Assembly: GCA_902631135.1 (NCBI GenBank)
Contig: CACOXL010000001.1
Span: forward strand, 1-64,000
Length of the DNA stretch: 64,000 nucleotides
Direction of reading: 5' to 3'
Origin: an uncultured Pelagibacteraceae bacterium
GTDB taxonomy: Bacteria; Pseudomonadota; Alphaproteobacteria; Pelagibacterales; Pelagibacteraceae
The notes under the pieces were generated by a model. That model searched no databases. It was given only the letters and a program-made list of their open reading frames with translations, and was not told where the DNA came from. Positions 22,444 through 33,586 of the stretch are shown here, one piece after another. The translations under genes were made by a program, and so were the position numbers. Position 1 is the first letter of the stretch. Each line of letters starts with the position of its first letter.

Positions 22444-23256
22444 TTAAAAATTATCTATTAGTCTTATCTTATTTAAATAATATGCAATAAATATCTTAGA
22501 ATTATTTATTTTATTTGAGATGTGTAAATTTTTATAATTTCTCATTTCAAGATATTCAATATTTATATTATAATTTTTTTCTATTTCTTTTTTTTTTCCC
22601 AAAATAAATTTTTTTGAAATTTTTTTTTTGGATAATCTTTTTTTAAAAGAAATTATTTCTTTTGTTATTTTGCCCGCTTTAATAAGATCTTTTTTATTTA
22701 AATGCAAATTTCGTGAAGATAAAGCTAACTTATTTTTATCTCTTATTGTTTTACAAGATATAATTTTTGATTTGAACTTTTTTTCAATAAATCTTTTAAC
22801 CAAGAGTAACTGTTGAAAATCTTTTTCACCCATAAAAATTTTTGAAGGTTTTACTAATTTTGTTAAACGCGTCATTACATCAATAACTCCTTCAAAATGG
22901 CCTTTTCTATGTTTTGCACATAGTATTTTATCTTTTTTTTTAAGATGAATTTTAACTCTATTTGTTGAGCTATAAATCTGATTTTTATCAGGCATGTAAA
23001 CAAAGTTAACCTTCAAATTTTTAAGAATTTTTAAATCTTTTTTTATATTTCGAGGGTATTTTTTGAAATCATTTCTATTATTAAATTGAGTAGGATTAAC
23101 AAATATACTTACAATAGTTTTATTACAACTGATTAAAGATTTCCTAATTAAAGAAATATGACCCTTGTGAAGACTTCCCATAGTAGGGACAAAACCTAGA
23201 TTTGATACACCTGATAATGCCTCATTTAAATCACTATTTCTCAATAAAATTTTCAT
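22444..23256 (-). CDS. panC: Pantothenate synthetase (start at 23256; ORF extends to 23286)
   Basis: LGFVPTMGSLHKGHISLIRKS, FVNPTQFNNRNDFKKYPR, MGEKDFQQLLLVKR, LALSSRNLHL. Confidence 0.94.
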   Translation of the reverse strand: MKILLRNSDLNEALSGVSNLGFVPTMGSLHKGHISLIRKSLISCNKTIVSIFVNPTQFNNRNDFKKYPRNIKKDLKILKNLKVNFVYMPDKNQIYSSTNRVKIHLKKKDKILCAKHRKGHFEGVIDVMTRLTKLVKPSKIFMGEKDFQQLLLVKRFIEKKFKSKIISCKTIRDKNKLALSSRNLHLNKKDLIKAGKITKEIISFKKRLSKKKISKKFILGKKKEIEKNYNINIEYLEMRNYKNLHISNKINNSKIFIAYYLNKIRLIDNF

Positions 23257-23290
23257 TTGTATAAAATATTTTAATAAGTAAAACATTTAA

Positions 23291-24106
23291 ATGATTAAAC
23301 AAGCAATTATTCCACTAGCTGGCTTAGGCACACGTTTATTACCTTTGACAAGTGTTTTTGCTAAAGAACTTTTACCAATTAATGGCAAACCTGGGATTGA
23401 ATATATTTTAGATGAATGTATTGAGGCTGGTATTAAAGAAGTGATTTTTATTATTTCAAAAAAAAAGCAAATGATTAAAAATTATTTTTATAATGACAAT
23501 CTTTATAAAAAGATTATCAAGAAAAAAAAAGATCCAAGAATTGTTAAAGAATACAAAAAAATTTTGAAATATAAAAAAATGATAAAATTTGTATATCAAA
23601 ATAAGCCACTTGGAACAGGAGATGCAGTCTTAAAAACAAAAAAATTTATAAAGGATAAATTTTTCTTAATGTTGTTACCAGATGATCTAATTATAAAAAA
23701 AAATTGCTCTAGATCCATGATTCAAATTCATAATCGATACAAATCTTGTGTTATGGCAAGTATGAGTGTAAATAAAAAAACAGTATCTAGATGGGGAATT
23801 TTTAAATTAGGTAAGAAATTAGATAAAAGAAACTATTTAATAAAAGATGTAATTGAAAAACCAACTATTAATAATGCACCTTCAAACAAAGCAGTTATAG
23901 GTAGATATATTTTACCCAGAAAAATATTTTCAAAATTATCTAAACAGAGACCAGGTAAAGGTGGTGAAATTCATATCACAGATGCTATTCAAACATTAAT
24001 TTATGAAAACAATAATTTTATAGCTCATATTTTTTCAGGAAAATATTTAGATTGTGGAAGCATGAATGGATATATTAAATCAACATTGGAGATAGCTAAA
24101 TCATGA
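23291..24106 (+). CDS. galU: UTP-glucose-1-phosphate uridylyltransferase
   Basis: IKQAIIPLAGLGTRLLPLTSVFAKELLPINGKPGIEYILDECIEAGI, LLPDDLI, GRYILPRKIF. Confidence 0.93.
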   Translation: MIKQAIIPLAGLGTRLLPLTSVFAKELLPINGKPGIEYILDECIEAGIKEVIFIISKKKQMIKNYFYNDNLYKKIIKKKKDPRIVKEYKKILKYKKMIKFVYQNKPLGTGDAVLKTKKFIKDKFFLMLLPDDLIIKKNCSRSMIQIHNRYKSCVMASMSVNKKTVSRWGIFKLGKKLDKRNYLIKDVIEKPTINNAPSNKAVIGRYILPRKIFSKLSKQRPGKGGEIHITDAIQTLIYENNNFIAHIFSGKYLDCGSMNGYIKSTLEIAKS

Positions 24107-25401
24107 AATTATGTATGATAGGTACTGGTTATGTAGGTTTGGTTAGCGGTGTATGTTTTGCTGATCTTGGTAACGAAGTAATATGTGTAGATAATAATAT
24201 AAAAAAAGTAAATTTACTTAAAAAAGGTAAAATTCCTATTTATGAACCTGGTTTATCAGAATTAGTTGTTAAAAATTTTAAAAATAAAAGATTACATTTT
24301 TCTTCTGATTTAAAAAAATCAGTAAAAGAGTCAGATATTATTTTTATTTGTGTTGGCACACCAACAAAAAAAGGAGGAAGTTCTGCAGACTTAAGTCAAA
24401 TCTACAATGTATCTAAAGAAATAAGTTCCTCAATAAATAAATTTAAGATTGTCATTACAAAATCAACTGTTCCTGTGACAACAGGTGATGAAATTGAAAA
24501 AATATTATCTAAAAAAAATAGCAAAAAAAAATTTTCAGTTGTCTCTAATCCAGAATTTTTAAGAGAAGGTGAAGCAATAAGAGACTTTATATATCCTGAT
24601 AGAGTTGTAATAGGAACTAATGATAAAAAGGCTGGAAGGATTTTAAAAAACCTTTACAGTCCATTAATTTCTAAGGGAACTTCCTATTTACAAACTTCTA
24701 GAAGAGCAGCAGAATTAATAAAATATGCTTCAAATGCATTTTTAGCCACTAAAATTACTTTTATAAATGAAATAGCTAATTTATGTGAAAAAACCGACAT
24801 TAATGTTGAAGATATATCCATTGGCATGGGTTTAGATAAAAGAATTGGAGGACGTTTTCTTAGAGCAGGTCCTGCTTATGGAGGATCATGTTTTCCAAAA
24901 GATACCAAAGCGATTATTTCAACAGCTGATAAATTTAAAACTAATTTGTCAGTAATAAAATCAGTTATTAAATCAAATGCAAATAGATCTAAAATTTTAC
25001 TTGATAGAGTTTATCAAATTTTGAATAAAAAAATAAGAAAGAAAAAAATAAGTTTTTTAGGAGTCACATTTAAAGCAAATACTGATGATATGAGAGACTC
25101 TTCAAGTCTTAAAATGATACCATGGTTATCAAAAAAAGGTGCAATAATTAATTATTTTGACCCAACTGGTTATAAGAAAGAGTTTTCAAAATTAAAAAAT
25201 GTAAGTCACAAATCAACAATCAACTCAGCAATAGAGGGGTCTGATCTTGTCATTATTCATACAGAATGGAATGATTTTAAATCAATAAATTTTAAAAATT
25301 TAGTTAAAGGTAAAAAATTTATTATTTTTGATATGAGAAATATATATTCATCAACAAAAATTAAAGATCAAGGATTTAAATATTTCAGTGTTGGAAAATA
25401 A
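24103..25401 (+). CDS. ugd: UDP-glucose 6-dehydrogenase
   Basis: MIGTGYVGLVSGVCFADLGNEVICVD, NPEFLREGEAIRDF, GPAYGGSCFPKDTKAII. Confidence 0.94.
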   Translation: MKLCMIGTGYVGLVSGVCFADLGNEVICVDNNIKKVNLLKKGKIPIYEPGLSELVVKNFKNKRLHFSSDLKKSVKESDIIFICVGTPTKKGGSSADLSQIYNVSKEISSSINKFKIVITKSTVPVTTGDEIEKILSKKNSKKKFSVVSNPEFLREGEAIRDFIYPDRVVIGTNDKKAGRILKNLYSPLISKGTSYLQTSRRAAELIKYASNAFLATKITFINEIANLCEKTDINVEDISIGMGLDKRIGGRFLRAGPAYGGSCFPKDTKAIISTADKFKTNLSVIKSVIKSNANRSKILLDRVYQILNKKIRKKKISFLGVTFKANTDDMRDSSSLKMIPWLSKKGAIINYFDPTGYKKEFSKLKNVSHKSTINSAIEGSDLVIIHTEWNDFKSINFKNLVKGKKFIIFDMRNIYSSTKIKDQGFKYFSVGK

Positions 25402-25404
25402 AAT

Positions 25405-25866
25405 TTAATTTAATTCAAAAATTGCATCCACTTCTACCGAAACACCTAATGGTAAGCTATTAGTACTCACAGCAGCCCTAGTATGCATACCAGAATCTCC
25501 AAAAACTAAAGCTATTAAATCTGAAGCACCATTAATTACTTTTGGTTGATCTGTAAATTCATCTGTAGAATTTACAAATCCAGTTAATTTTACACACGAT
25601 TTAACTTTTGATAAATCATTGTCACAAGCTTTTTTAACCTGAGCAATAATACTCAATGCGCATCTTTTAGCAGCATTATAGCCTGCTTCTGTGTCTAATT
25701 CTTTTCCAACTTTCCCTTTAATTAGTTGACCATTTTCATCAATTGAAATTTGTCCAGATACAAATAACATCTTTCCTACAACTTTTGTTGCAACGTAATT
25801 TCCAACCGGGGGTTTGGCCTCAGGAAGTTTTATCTTAAGTTCTTTAATTTTATCTTCATAATTCAT
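25405..25866 (-). CDS. RidA/YjgF-like protein (150-aa subfamily)
   Basis: PPVGNYVATKVVGKMLFVSGQI, HTRAAVSTNSLPLGVSVEVDAIFEL. Confidence 0.85.
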   Translation of the reverse strand: MNYEDKIKELKIKLPEAKPPVGNYVATKVVGKMLFVSGQISIDENGQLIKGKVGKELDTEAGYNAAKRCALSIIAQVKKACDNDLSKVKSCVKLTGFVNSTDEFTDQPKVINGASDLIALVFGDSGMHTRAAVSTNSLPLGVSVEVDAIFELN

Positions 25867-28448
25867 TTTAATTTCCTTTTTTTTGACTTTTTAGTTTTAT
25901 CGTATTCTTTTCTTTTCTCAATCAATATTAAAGCTTCTTCCATTGTTAAGTCAGTAGGGTCTTTTTCTTCAGGTATAGTGGCATTAAGTGATTTGTATTT
26001 AATATAAGGCCCGTATTGACCTTTCATAACTCTTACAGGCTTTTTATCTTCAGGATGTTCTCCCAAATCTTTTATTATTGATGAAGACATTCGACCTGGT
26101 TTTGCTTCTGCTATTAGTGTGATTGCTCTATTTAAACCTATAGAAAATATATCTTCAACATTTTCTATTCGTGCAGATTTATTCTCACATTTTAAATAAG
26201 GACCAAATCTTCCAGTGTTTAATGTAATTTCTTTTTGATTATCAGGATTAATGCCTAAAGATTTTGGCAATGAACATAAGAATTGAGCTTTTTTTAAATC
26301 AATATTTTCCAACTCTAAGCCTTTAGGGATTGAAACATTTTTTAAAAGTTCATTGACATCAGATTTAGTTTTTTTAGTTTTTTTCTTTTTTTTTGTAGCT
26401 TTTTCGAGCTCAATATCAGTAGGGATTTTTTCGTACTGAAGATAGGGTCCAAATCTTCCATTTTTTAAATATATGTCATTTCCATTCTCATGTTTTCCTA
26501 TTAACTTTGGTTCAGCTAATTGTGCTTGAGCTGCAGCTTTTGCTTTAGATAATGGTCGTGTAAACTTACATTCAGGGTAGTTCGAGCATCCTATAAAAGC
26601 ACCACCTCTAAAGCTATTTTTTAAGCTTAGTGTCCCAGATGTGCATAATTGACATTTTCTAACAACATTTCCCTCATTATCTTTTTCAAAAATTAATTCA
26701 CCCAAGCTATCATTAAGTAAATCCAAGACTTCTCTTGTCCTTTTTTCTTTTACTTCTGAAACGTTGTTATTAAAGTCTTTCCAAAAAAGTTCTAAAACTT
26801 TAATCCAACTTTCTTTTCCAGTGGTGATTTCATCAAGTTGATCTTCTAATCCTGCTGTAAAATTATAATCTACATATTTTGAAAATAATTTTTCTAAAAA
26901 GGCAGAAATTAATTTACCCCTGTCAGTTGGAAAAAATCTTTTATTTAATATTTCTGCATATCCTCTATTAGCAATCGTAGAAATGATGCTTGCATAGGTA
27001 GACGGTCTTCCGATTCCTAATTCCTCAAGTTTTTTAACTAAGCTTGCCTCAGAGTACCTTGGTGGTGGTTGCGTATAATGTTGTTCATCTATCAATGCCT
27101 CAATATTGATGGGACCTTTAGATACAGCTGGTAAAATACTTTCATCATCGTCTTTAGTTTGATTATTATAAATTTTTAAAAACCCATCAAATTTGAGTAC
27201 TGATCCACTTGCTTTACAAACAGTATCTTCATTCTCTGAAGTTATAGTAATTGTGTTTCTATCAAACTTAGCAGATTCCATTTGAGATGATAAAGCTCTA
27301 CTCCAAATAAGATCATACAGTTTGTTTTGATCTGTACTCAAATATTTTTTAACACTTTGAGGTGTTCTAATAATATCTGTAGGTCTGATTGCTTCATGAG
27401 CTTCCTGAGCATTTTTAGCCTTTTTGCCAGAATAATTTAAAGCATCTTTAGGCAAATATTCATTACCAATTTCTTTTTGAATATAATCTCTAAAAGATGA
27501 AACAGCATCCTTTGATAGATTTGTTCCATCAGTTCTCATATAGGTAATTAAACCAATTGTTTCACCCTCTATTTCTATACCTTGATATAGTTTTTGTGCA
27601 ATTTGCATTGTTCTAGAAGCACCAAAACCTAATCTACTTGATGCAGTTTGTTGAAGAGTAGATGTAGTAAATGGCCCAGATGGATTACGATTTACTACTT
27701 TACTTGAAATATCAGCTATACTAAATTTTTTTTTGTTAATATTTGATATGGCTTTATTAATTTCATTTTTGTTTTTAAATGAGAATTTTTCAATCTTATT
27801 GTTATCTAATTGACTTATACTTGCTAAAATATTTCGATTTTCATTATCAACAAATTTAATACTCAAAGTCCAAAACTCTTCTGGTTTGAATGATTCTATT
27901 TCGTGCTCTCTCTCTGTAATTAATTTTAATGCTACAGACTGGACTCTTCCTGCAGATTTTGATCCTGGCAGTTTTGTCCAAAGTATTGGTGAAATATTAA
28001 AACCAACTAAATAATCTAAAGCTCTTCTTGCCATGTACGCGTCAACAAGTAATGGTTCAATCTGTCTAGGATTTTCAATGCCTTGAATAACAGCTTTTTT
28101 AGTTATTTCATTAAATACGACTCGTTCAATTTCTTTATCTTTTAAAAGTTTTTTTTCATTTAGATATTCTTTTACATGCCAAGCAATTGCTTCTCCTTCA
28201 CGATCAGGGTCAGTGGCCAGTATAATTTTAGATGAGTCTTTAGCTGCGTCTGTTATTTCTTTAAGATATTTTTTTGAGAAACTATCAACTTCCCATTCCA
28301 TTTTAAAATCTTGATCTGGATCAACAGAACCATTTTTTGAAGGCAAATCTCTTATGTGGCCATAACTTGCTAAAACTTTATAATTATCACCTAAGTATTT
28401 ATTAATAGTTTTAGCTTTAGCAGGACTTTCAACAATGACCAAATTCAT
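25863..28448 (-). CDS. topA: DNA topoisomerase I (start at 28448)
   Basis: NLVIVESPAKAKTINKYLGDNYKVLASYGHIRDLPSK, YMRTDGTNLSKDAVSSFR, one CxxC zinc ribbon, C-terminal RFGPYLQYE/RFGPYLKCE/QYGPYIKYK repeats. Confidence 0.97.
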   Translation of the reverse strand: MNLVIVESPAKAKTINKYLGDNYKVLASYGHIRDLPSKNGSVDPDQDFKMEWEVDSFSKKYLKEITDAAKDSSKIILATDPDREGEAIAWHVKEYLNEKKLLKDKEIERVVFNEITKKAVIQGIENPRQIEPLLVDAYMARRALDYLVGFNISPILWTKLPGSKSAGRVQSVALKLITEREHEIESFKPEEFWTLSIKFVDNENRNILASISQLDNNKIEKFSFKNKNEINKAISNINKKKFSIADISSKVVNRNPSGPFTTSTLQQTASSRLGFGASRTMQIAQKLYQGIEIEGETIGLITYMRTDGTNLSKDAVSSFRDYIQKEIGNEYLPKDALNYSGKKAKNAQEAHEAIRPTDIIRTPQSVKKYLSTDQNKLYDLIWSRALSSQMESAKFDRNTITITSENEDTVCKASGSVLKFDGFLKIYNNQTKDDDESILPAVSKGPINIEALIDEQHYTQPPPRYSEASLVKKLEELGIGRPSTYASIISTIANRGYAEILNKRFFPTDRGKLISAFLEKLFSKYVDYNFTAGLEDQLDEITTGKESWIKVLELFWKDFNNNVSEVKEKRTREVLDLLNDSLGELIFEKDNEGNVVRKCQLCTSGTLSLKNSFRGGAFIGCSNYPECKFTRPLSKAKAAAQAQLAEPKLIGKHENGNDIYLKNGRFGPYLQYEKIPTDIELEKATKKKKKTKKTKSDVNELLKNVSIPKGLELENIDLKKAQFLCSLPKSLGINPDNQKEITLNTGRFGPYLKCENKSARIENVEDIFSIGLNRAITLIAEAKPGRMSSSIIKDLGEHPEDKKPVRVMKGQYGPYIKYKSLNATIPEEKDPTDLTMEEALILIEKRKEYDKTKKSKKRKLK

Positions 28449-28484
28449 AAGGTACAAACTACTCAAAAGACTTAGATAGTCAAT

Positions 28485-29063
28485 TTAATAAATTTTTGTC
28501 TTAGTTTCTTCTTTATTTTTCAATCTTTTAATATTTTCTCTATGAGTAAAAAATATCAAGACGAACATGATTGTAAAAAAAATTACCTGATCAATTTGAG
28601 TTAAAATTAATAAATAAATTGGTATAGAGGCTGCTCCAACTAAGGATGAAAGAGAAGAAAACTTTGAAATAAAAAATGTTACAAACCAAGCTATAACAAA
28701 AATAATTCCGAAATAAAAATTAATAGCAAACAAAATTCCTAGATATGTAGCAACACCTTTGCCACCTTTAAACTTTAGCCATATTGGAAAAACATGACCT
28801 AAAAAAGCACACAAAGAGGCAATGTACAATAAATCTTGATAAAAAATTTTTACATAAATAACAGGAACTATTGCTTTTAAAATATCTAAGAATAATGTTG
28901 AATAACCAAGAAATTTATTGCCAGTTCTAAGTGCATTAGTTGCTCCAATGTTTCCAGAACCAATTTCTCTTATATCTTTTTTTAAAAATATTTTTGTCAG
29001 TATAAAACCAAATGGTACAGAACCCATAAGGTAGGAAACTATACCTATCAAAAAAATATCCAT
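28485..29063 (-). CDS. plsY: Glycerol-3-phosphate acyltransferase PlsY
   Basis: SYLMGSVPFGFILTKIFLKKDIREIGSGNIGATNALRTGNK, FKGGKGVATYLGILFAI. Confidence 0.95.
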   Translation of the reverse strand: MDIFLIGIVSYLMGSVPFGFILTKIFLKKDIREIGSGNIGATNALRTGNKFLGYSTLFLDILKAIVPVIYVKIFYQDLLYIASLCAFLGHVFPIWLKFKGGKGVATYLGILFAINFYFGIIFVIAWFVTFFISKFSSLSSLVGAASIPIYLLILTQIDQVIFFTIMFVLIFFTHRENIKRLKNKEETKTKIY

Positions 29064-29064
29064 T

Positions 29065-30351
29065 CTATAACTTAAATAATTCTTTTCCTTTTACAAAGGT
29101 ATTTGTAACTTTTCCTTGAAGTTTTTTATCTTCAATCGAGGTATTTTTTGATTTTGAGATTAATTTATCTTTTTTTACAATCCATGGTTTATCTATATCA
29201 ACTATACACAGGTCAGCATCATTTCCTATAGATAGATTGCCTTTGTCAATTTTAAGTATTTTTGCTGGATTAGATGTTAGGGCTTTTATAATAGTCTCAA
29301 GTTTAAGAGATTCATTATGATATAGTTCTAAACTTAAAGATAATAATGTTTCTATACCTGAGGCACCTGTAGCTGCTTGTGCAAATGTTAGTCTTTTAGA
29401 CTCCTCATCTTCAGGTTTGTGATCTGAAACAATTACATCGATTAAACCATCCTTTAATCCTTGAACTAAAGCCAACCTGTCTTCTTCTCTTCTCAATGGG
29501 GGTGATAACTTCAAAAAGGTTCTAAAGTCTCCGATATCATTTTCATTTAATGATAAGTTATTGATAGAAACACCTGATGTAAATTTAACAACTTCTTTTC
29601 TAAATTTAATTACCTCAACAGATTTTTGTGAAGATAATTGGGATATGTGATATCTACACTTAACTTTTTCTAATAATGTTAAATCTCTTTCAATCAAAAT
29701 TCGTTCTGCAATTTCAGGTATACCTGACAATCCAAGTTTAGAGGCGATAATCCCTGAATTAATCATTCCATTTTTTGCAAGTTCGTAATCTTCTGCGTGT
29801 TGCATAATCAAACAACCCAAATCCTTTGCAGAGTTCATTATTCTAGACATTAATCTTGGATTCTGAATAGTTTTTACTCCATCTGTGAAAGCAATTATCC
29901 CTTTGCTTTGTAAAAGACCGAATTCAGTCATGTTTGTACCTTCAATATTCTTTGTAAGGGATGCGCATGGGAAAATATTTATTTTTGATTTATCCCTTCC
30001 TCTTCTTTTTAAAAAATCAACTATAGATACATTATCAATTATTGGTTCTGTGTTTGGCATTGTAACTACCGAGGTAACACCACCAGATAATGCTGCATTA
30101 CTTAAGGTTCTAAAATTTTCTTTATACTCATATCCTGGTTCACCAACAAAAACTCGCATATCTACTAATCCTGGAAAAATATATTTTCCTTTTAAATCAA
30201 TTGGTTTTTCTCTACTTGGTAAATTATTAGTATTAACTTTTTTTCCCACAGCTTCAATTTTACCTTCTTCGCTTATAATTAAACCTCCAACCTCATTAAT
30301 TGAATTATGAGGATCGATTATGTTAGCATTTATAAAATATTGTTTTTTCAT
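29065..30351 (-). CDS. pyrC: Dihydroorotase homologue, probably non-catalytic (metal-binding HxH absent)
   Basis: Amidohydrolase/dihydroorotase framework with PGLVDMRVFVGEPGYEYKENFRTLSNAALSGGVTSVVTMPNTEP; adjacent to pyrB. Confidence 0.88.
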   Translation of the reverse strand: MKKQYFINANIIDPHNSINEVGGLIISEEGKIEAVGKKVNTNNLPSREKPIDLKGKYIFPGLVDMRVFVGEPGYEYKENFRTLSNAALSGGVTSVVTMPNTEPIIDNVSIVDFLKRRGRDKSKINIFPCASLTKNIEGTNMTEFGLLQSKGIIAFTDGVKTIQNPRLMSRIMNSAKDLGCLIMQHAEDYELAKNGMINSGIIASKLGLSGIPEIAERILIERDLTLLEKVKCRYHISQLSSQKSVEVIKFRKEVVKFTSGVSINNLSLNENDIGDFRTFLKLSPPLRREEDRLALVQGLKDGLIDVIVSDHKPEDEESKRLTFAQAATGASGIETLLSLSLELYHNESLKLETIIKALTSNPAKILKIDKGNLSIGNDADLCIVDIDKPWIVKKDKLISKSKNTSIEDKKLQGKVTNTFVKGKELFKL

Positions 30352-31293
30352 TTATTTACAAAATATCTTTAAACAAGCCATTCTTACAGCCACACCTAGT
30401 TCAACTTGTTCTTTAATTACACTTTTATTGATATCATCTGCTAGCATTGTATCTATTTCAATACCTCTGTTCATTGGTCCAGGGTGCATGATTAAGGCAT
30501 CAGATTTTGCATAATCCAATTTATCAGGTGTTAATCCATAATATTCATAATATTCTCTATTTGATGAAAGATAAGAACTTGTCATTCTTTCATTCTGAAG
30601 TCTTAACATCATTACAATATCACAATCCTTTAAACCTTTTTTCATATCAGTAAAAGTATTAACACCAAATTTTTCAATTTCCTTTGGCATAAGATTTGTT
30701 GGAGCAATTATATTTACTTCGGCACCCAACATGTTTAGTAAATATATATTTGACCTAGCAACTCTAGAATGAAGTATGTCACCACATATTGCAATTTTTA
30801 AACCTTCAATTTTATTTTTTCGAGTTATGATTGTTAAAGCATCTAATAAAGCTTGAGTGGGGTGTTCTCTTCTTCCATCACCTGCATTTAAAACTGCACA
30901 ATTAACTTTTTGAGAAAGAAGGTTGCATGCGCCAGAGTCTTGATGTCTAACCACAATAATATCTGGATGCATTGCATTTAAAGTCATCGCAGTGTCAATT
31001 AGTGTTTCACCTTTTTTTATTGCAGAGTTACTAATATTCATAGACATAACATCCGCCCCAAGTCTTTTACCGGCTAATTCAAATGAACTTTGAGTTCGAG
31101 TAGAGGGTTCAAAGAATAAATTAATTTGAGTCTTTCCTCTTAAAACATCTATTTTTTTATTTTTGCTTTGATTTATTTTTATAAATGTATGCGCTTCATC
31201 AAGAATCAAATTAACATCATTGATTGATAAATCTTGGATACCTAACAAATGTTTTTGGGAAATTTTAACAGCTTTGTTAATTTTAATTGCCAT
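30352..31293 (-). CDS. pyrB: Aspartate carbamoyltransferase catalytic subunit (start at 31293)
   Basis: [62 protein letters not shown]. Confidence 0.97.
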   Translation of the reverse strand: MAIKINKAVKISQKHLLGIQDLSINDVNLILDEAHTFIKINQSKNKKIDVLRGKTQINLFFEPSTRTQSSFELAGKRLGADVMSMNISNSAIKKGETLIDTAMTLNAMHPDIIVVRHQDSGACNLLSQKVNCAVLNAGDGRREHPTQALLDALTIITRKNKIEGLKIAICGDILHSRVARSNIYLLNMLGAEVNIIAPTNLMPKEIEKFGVNTFTDMKKGLKDCDIVMMLRLQNERMTSSYLSSNREYYEYYGLTPDKLDYAKSDALIMHPGPMNRGIEIDTMLADDINKSVIKEQVELGVAVRMACLKIFCK

Positions 31294-31335
31294 TAAAACC
31301 AACTCTATAGCTATAAACGTCTATAATAGCAAGCA

Positions 31336-31791
31336 TTAATTATTTAAAAAATCTATTGCCCCTTGTAATATAAATGCAGCAGCATTTTCATCAATTTTCT
31401 TTTCACGTTTGCTCACATTGATATCTAATTGACTAGATAAATTAAAAGCACCAACTGTTGATAACCTTTCATCCCATAGACAAATAGGAATGTTAATGTT
31501 TTCCTCAATTTTTTGAGAAGTGTCCTTCACAGATTGTGCTGATCTTCCTGATGAACCATCCATATTTAAAGGATTTCCAATTATGATCCCTTTAATATTA
31601 TTTTCATCAATAATCACTTTAAGCTCGGAAATTAATTCACTAAGAGTATTCCTATTTATTGTTTTGAGAGGAGTAGCAATTAATTGTTTTTCATCACAAA
31701 TAGACACACCGATTCTTTTAGAACCTAGGTCTAAACCTATCAATCTACACTTATCCGAGTGTTTTTTTTTAAATTCTTCTAAAGTGATCAT
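31336..31791 (-). CDS. ruvX: Putative pre-16S rRNA nuclease / RuvX (YqgF) family
   Basis: RLIGLDLGSKRIGVSICDEKQLIATPL, IIIGNPLNMDGSSGRSAQSV, LWDERLSTVGAF. Confidence 0.92.
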   Translation of the reverse strand: MITLEEFKKKHSDKCRLIGLDLGSKRIGVSICDEKQLIATPLKTINRNTLSELISELKVIIDENNIKGIIIGNPLNMDGSSGRSAQSVKDTSQKIEENINIPICLWDERLSTVGAFNLSSQLDINVSKREKKIDENAAAFILQGAIDFLNN

Positions 31792-31841
31792 ATTGTATAT
31801 TTTAAACTTAAGTGATAGTTTGCGACATATTTAAATAGCAT

Positions 31842-32129
31842 ATGAGTATAGATCTTAAAACAATAAAGCATATCTCTAAATTATCAAGAATTTCAGTAGA
31901 TGAAAAAAGAGCTGAGAAATTAGCTGGTGATTTAAATTCAATTTTTGACTTTATTGAAAAACTAAATGAATTAAAAACAGATAATGTTGAGCCATTGACC
32001 TCAGTTGCTGAAACAACATTAAAACTAAGACCTGACGAAGTTAAAAGTAAGAATATCAGAGAACAAATTATAAAAAACTCTCCTCAAGATAATGAAGACT
32101 ATTTTGTTGTACCAAAGGTAATAGAATAA
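31842..32129 (+). CDS. gatC: Asp-tRNA(Asn)/Glu-tRNA(Gln) amidotransferase subunit C
   Basis: [45 protein letters not shown]; followed by gatA and gatB. Confidence 0.96.
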   Translation: MSIDLKTIKHISKLSRISVDEKRAEKLAGDLNSIFDFIEKLNELKTDNVEPLTSVAETTLKLRPDEVKSKNIREQIIKNSPQDNEDYFVVPKVIE

Positions 32130-33586
32130 TGTCAGATATAACAAAACAATCTTTAACAGAATTAGTTGAAAATATTAAAAATAAAAAGCTATCTTCTACT
32201 GATGTAACCAAAGCATTTATTGAAAGATCTGAAAAATCTAAAGAATTGAATGCATATATTACTGAGGATTTCACATCAGCTTTAGATAAAGCAAAAAAAT
32301 TTGATCAAAAACCAAATTTAGATTTAAAATTGCCTGGTATTCCTATGGCAGTAAAAGATTTATTTTGTACAAATAATGTTAAAACAACTGCTGGTAGTAA
32401 AATTCTGAACAATTTTGTACCAACATATGAGTCAACAGTAACTGAAAACATTTGGAAAGAAGGTGCAATACTTTTAGGTAAATTAAATTGTGATGAATTT
32501 GCAATGGGCTCATCAAATGAAACTAGTTTTTTTGGTAACGTGCAAAATCCAATTGATAAAGACTTAGTTCCAGGTGGTTCTTCAGGTGGGTCTGCTTCAG
32601 CAGTGGCTGGACAATTAACACCGATTACAATTGGAACTGATACTGGTGGCTCAATAAGGCAACCTGCTTCTTTTACAGGAACAGTTGGATTAAAACCTAC
32701 TTATGGAAGCTGCTCACGCTATGGTATTGTTGCTTTTGCATCATCATTAGATCAAGCAGGACCAATGGCACAAAATGTTAAAGATTGTGCTTTACTGCAA
32801 GAAGTAATCAGTACTTACGATCCAAAAGATTCCACATCAATAGATTTTAAAAGAAATCAATACAGCAAAGAACTTACTAATAATATAAAAGGAAAAAAAA
32901 TTGGGATACCAAAAGAATATAGAGTTGATGGAATGCCAAAAGAAATTGAAGATCTTTGGCAAAAGGGAATTCAGTATGTCAAAGATTGTGGTGCAGAAAC
33001 GATTGATATTTCATTACCTCATACTAGTTATGCTTTGCCTACTTATTATATTGTTGCTCCAGCAGAAGCATCTTCAAACCTAGCAAGATATGATGGTGTT
33101 AAGTATGGATTTAGAGCTGAAGGTGAAAATCTAATTGATATGTATGAAAAGACCAGATCTGAAGGTTTTGGTGCTGAAGTACAAAGAAGGATCATGATAG
33201 GAACTTATGTTTTATCATCTGGTTATTACGATGCTTACTATCTGAAAGCCCAAAAAGTAAGAAAGTTAATTAAAAATGATTTCGATGAAGCATATAAAAA
33301 GGTTGACGCAATTTTAACTCCATCAACACCAAGTTCAGCATTTAAAATTGGTGAAAAAACAAATGATCCAGTTTCGATGTATCTTAACGATATATTTACA
33401 GTCCCAGTTAATCTTGCAGGTCTACCAGGAATTTCAATTCCAGCAGGACATGACTCTAAAGGGTATCCATTAGGCTTACAAATAATTGGTAAAGCTTTTG
33501 ATGAACAAAATATATTAAATATTGCCTTCGCAATGGAAGAAAAAATTAATTTTAAAAACAAAATTACAGATTGGTGGATTAAATGA
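32129..33586 (+). CDS. gatA: Asp/Glu-tRNA amidotransferase subunit A
   Basis: AVKDLFCT, amidase signature [47 protein letters not shown]. Confidence 0.98.
   Translation: MSDITKQSLTELVENIKNKKLSSTDVTKAFIERSEKSKELNAYITEDFTSALDKAKKFDQKPNLDLKLPGIPMAVKDLFCTNNVKTTAGSKILNNFVPTYESTVTENIWKEGAILLGKLNCDEFAMGSSNETSFFGNVQNPIDKDLVPGGSSGGSASAVAGQLTPITIGTDTGGSIRQPASFTGTVGLKPTYGSCSRYGIVAFASSLDQAGPMAQNVKDCALLQEVISTYDPKDSTSIDFKRNQYSKELTNNIKGKKIGIPKEYRVDGMPKEIEDLWQKGIQYVKDCGAETIDISLPHTSYALPTYYIVAPAEASSNLARYDGVKYGFRAEGENLIDMYEKTRSEGFGAEVQRRIMIGTYVLSSGYYDAYYLKAQKVRKLIKNDFDEAYKKVDAILTPSTPSSAFKIGEKTNDPVSMYLNDIFTVPVNLAGLPGISIPAGHDSKGYPLGLQIIGKAFDEQNILNIAFAMEEKINFKNKITDWWIK

Noticed and set aside
29885-30514. Plus-strand ORFs antisense to pyrC and pyrB
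   Set aside because: Shadow ORFs of confidently assigned genes.
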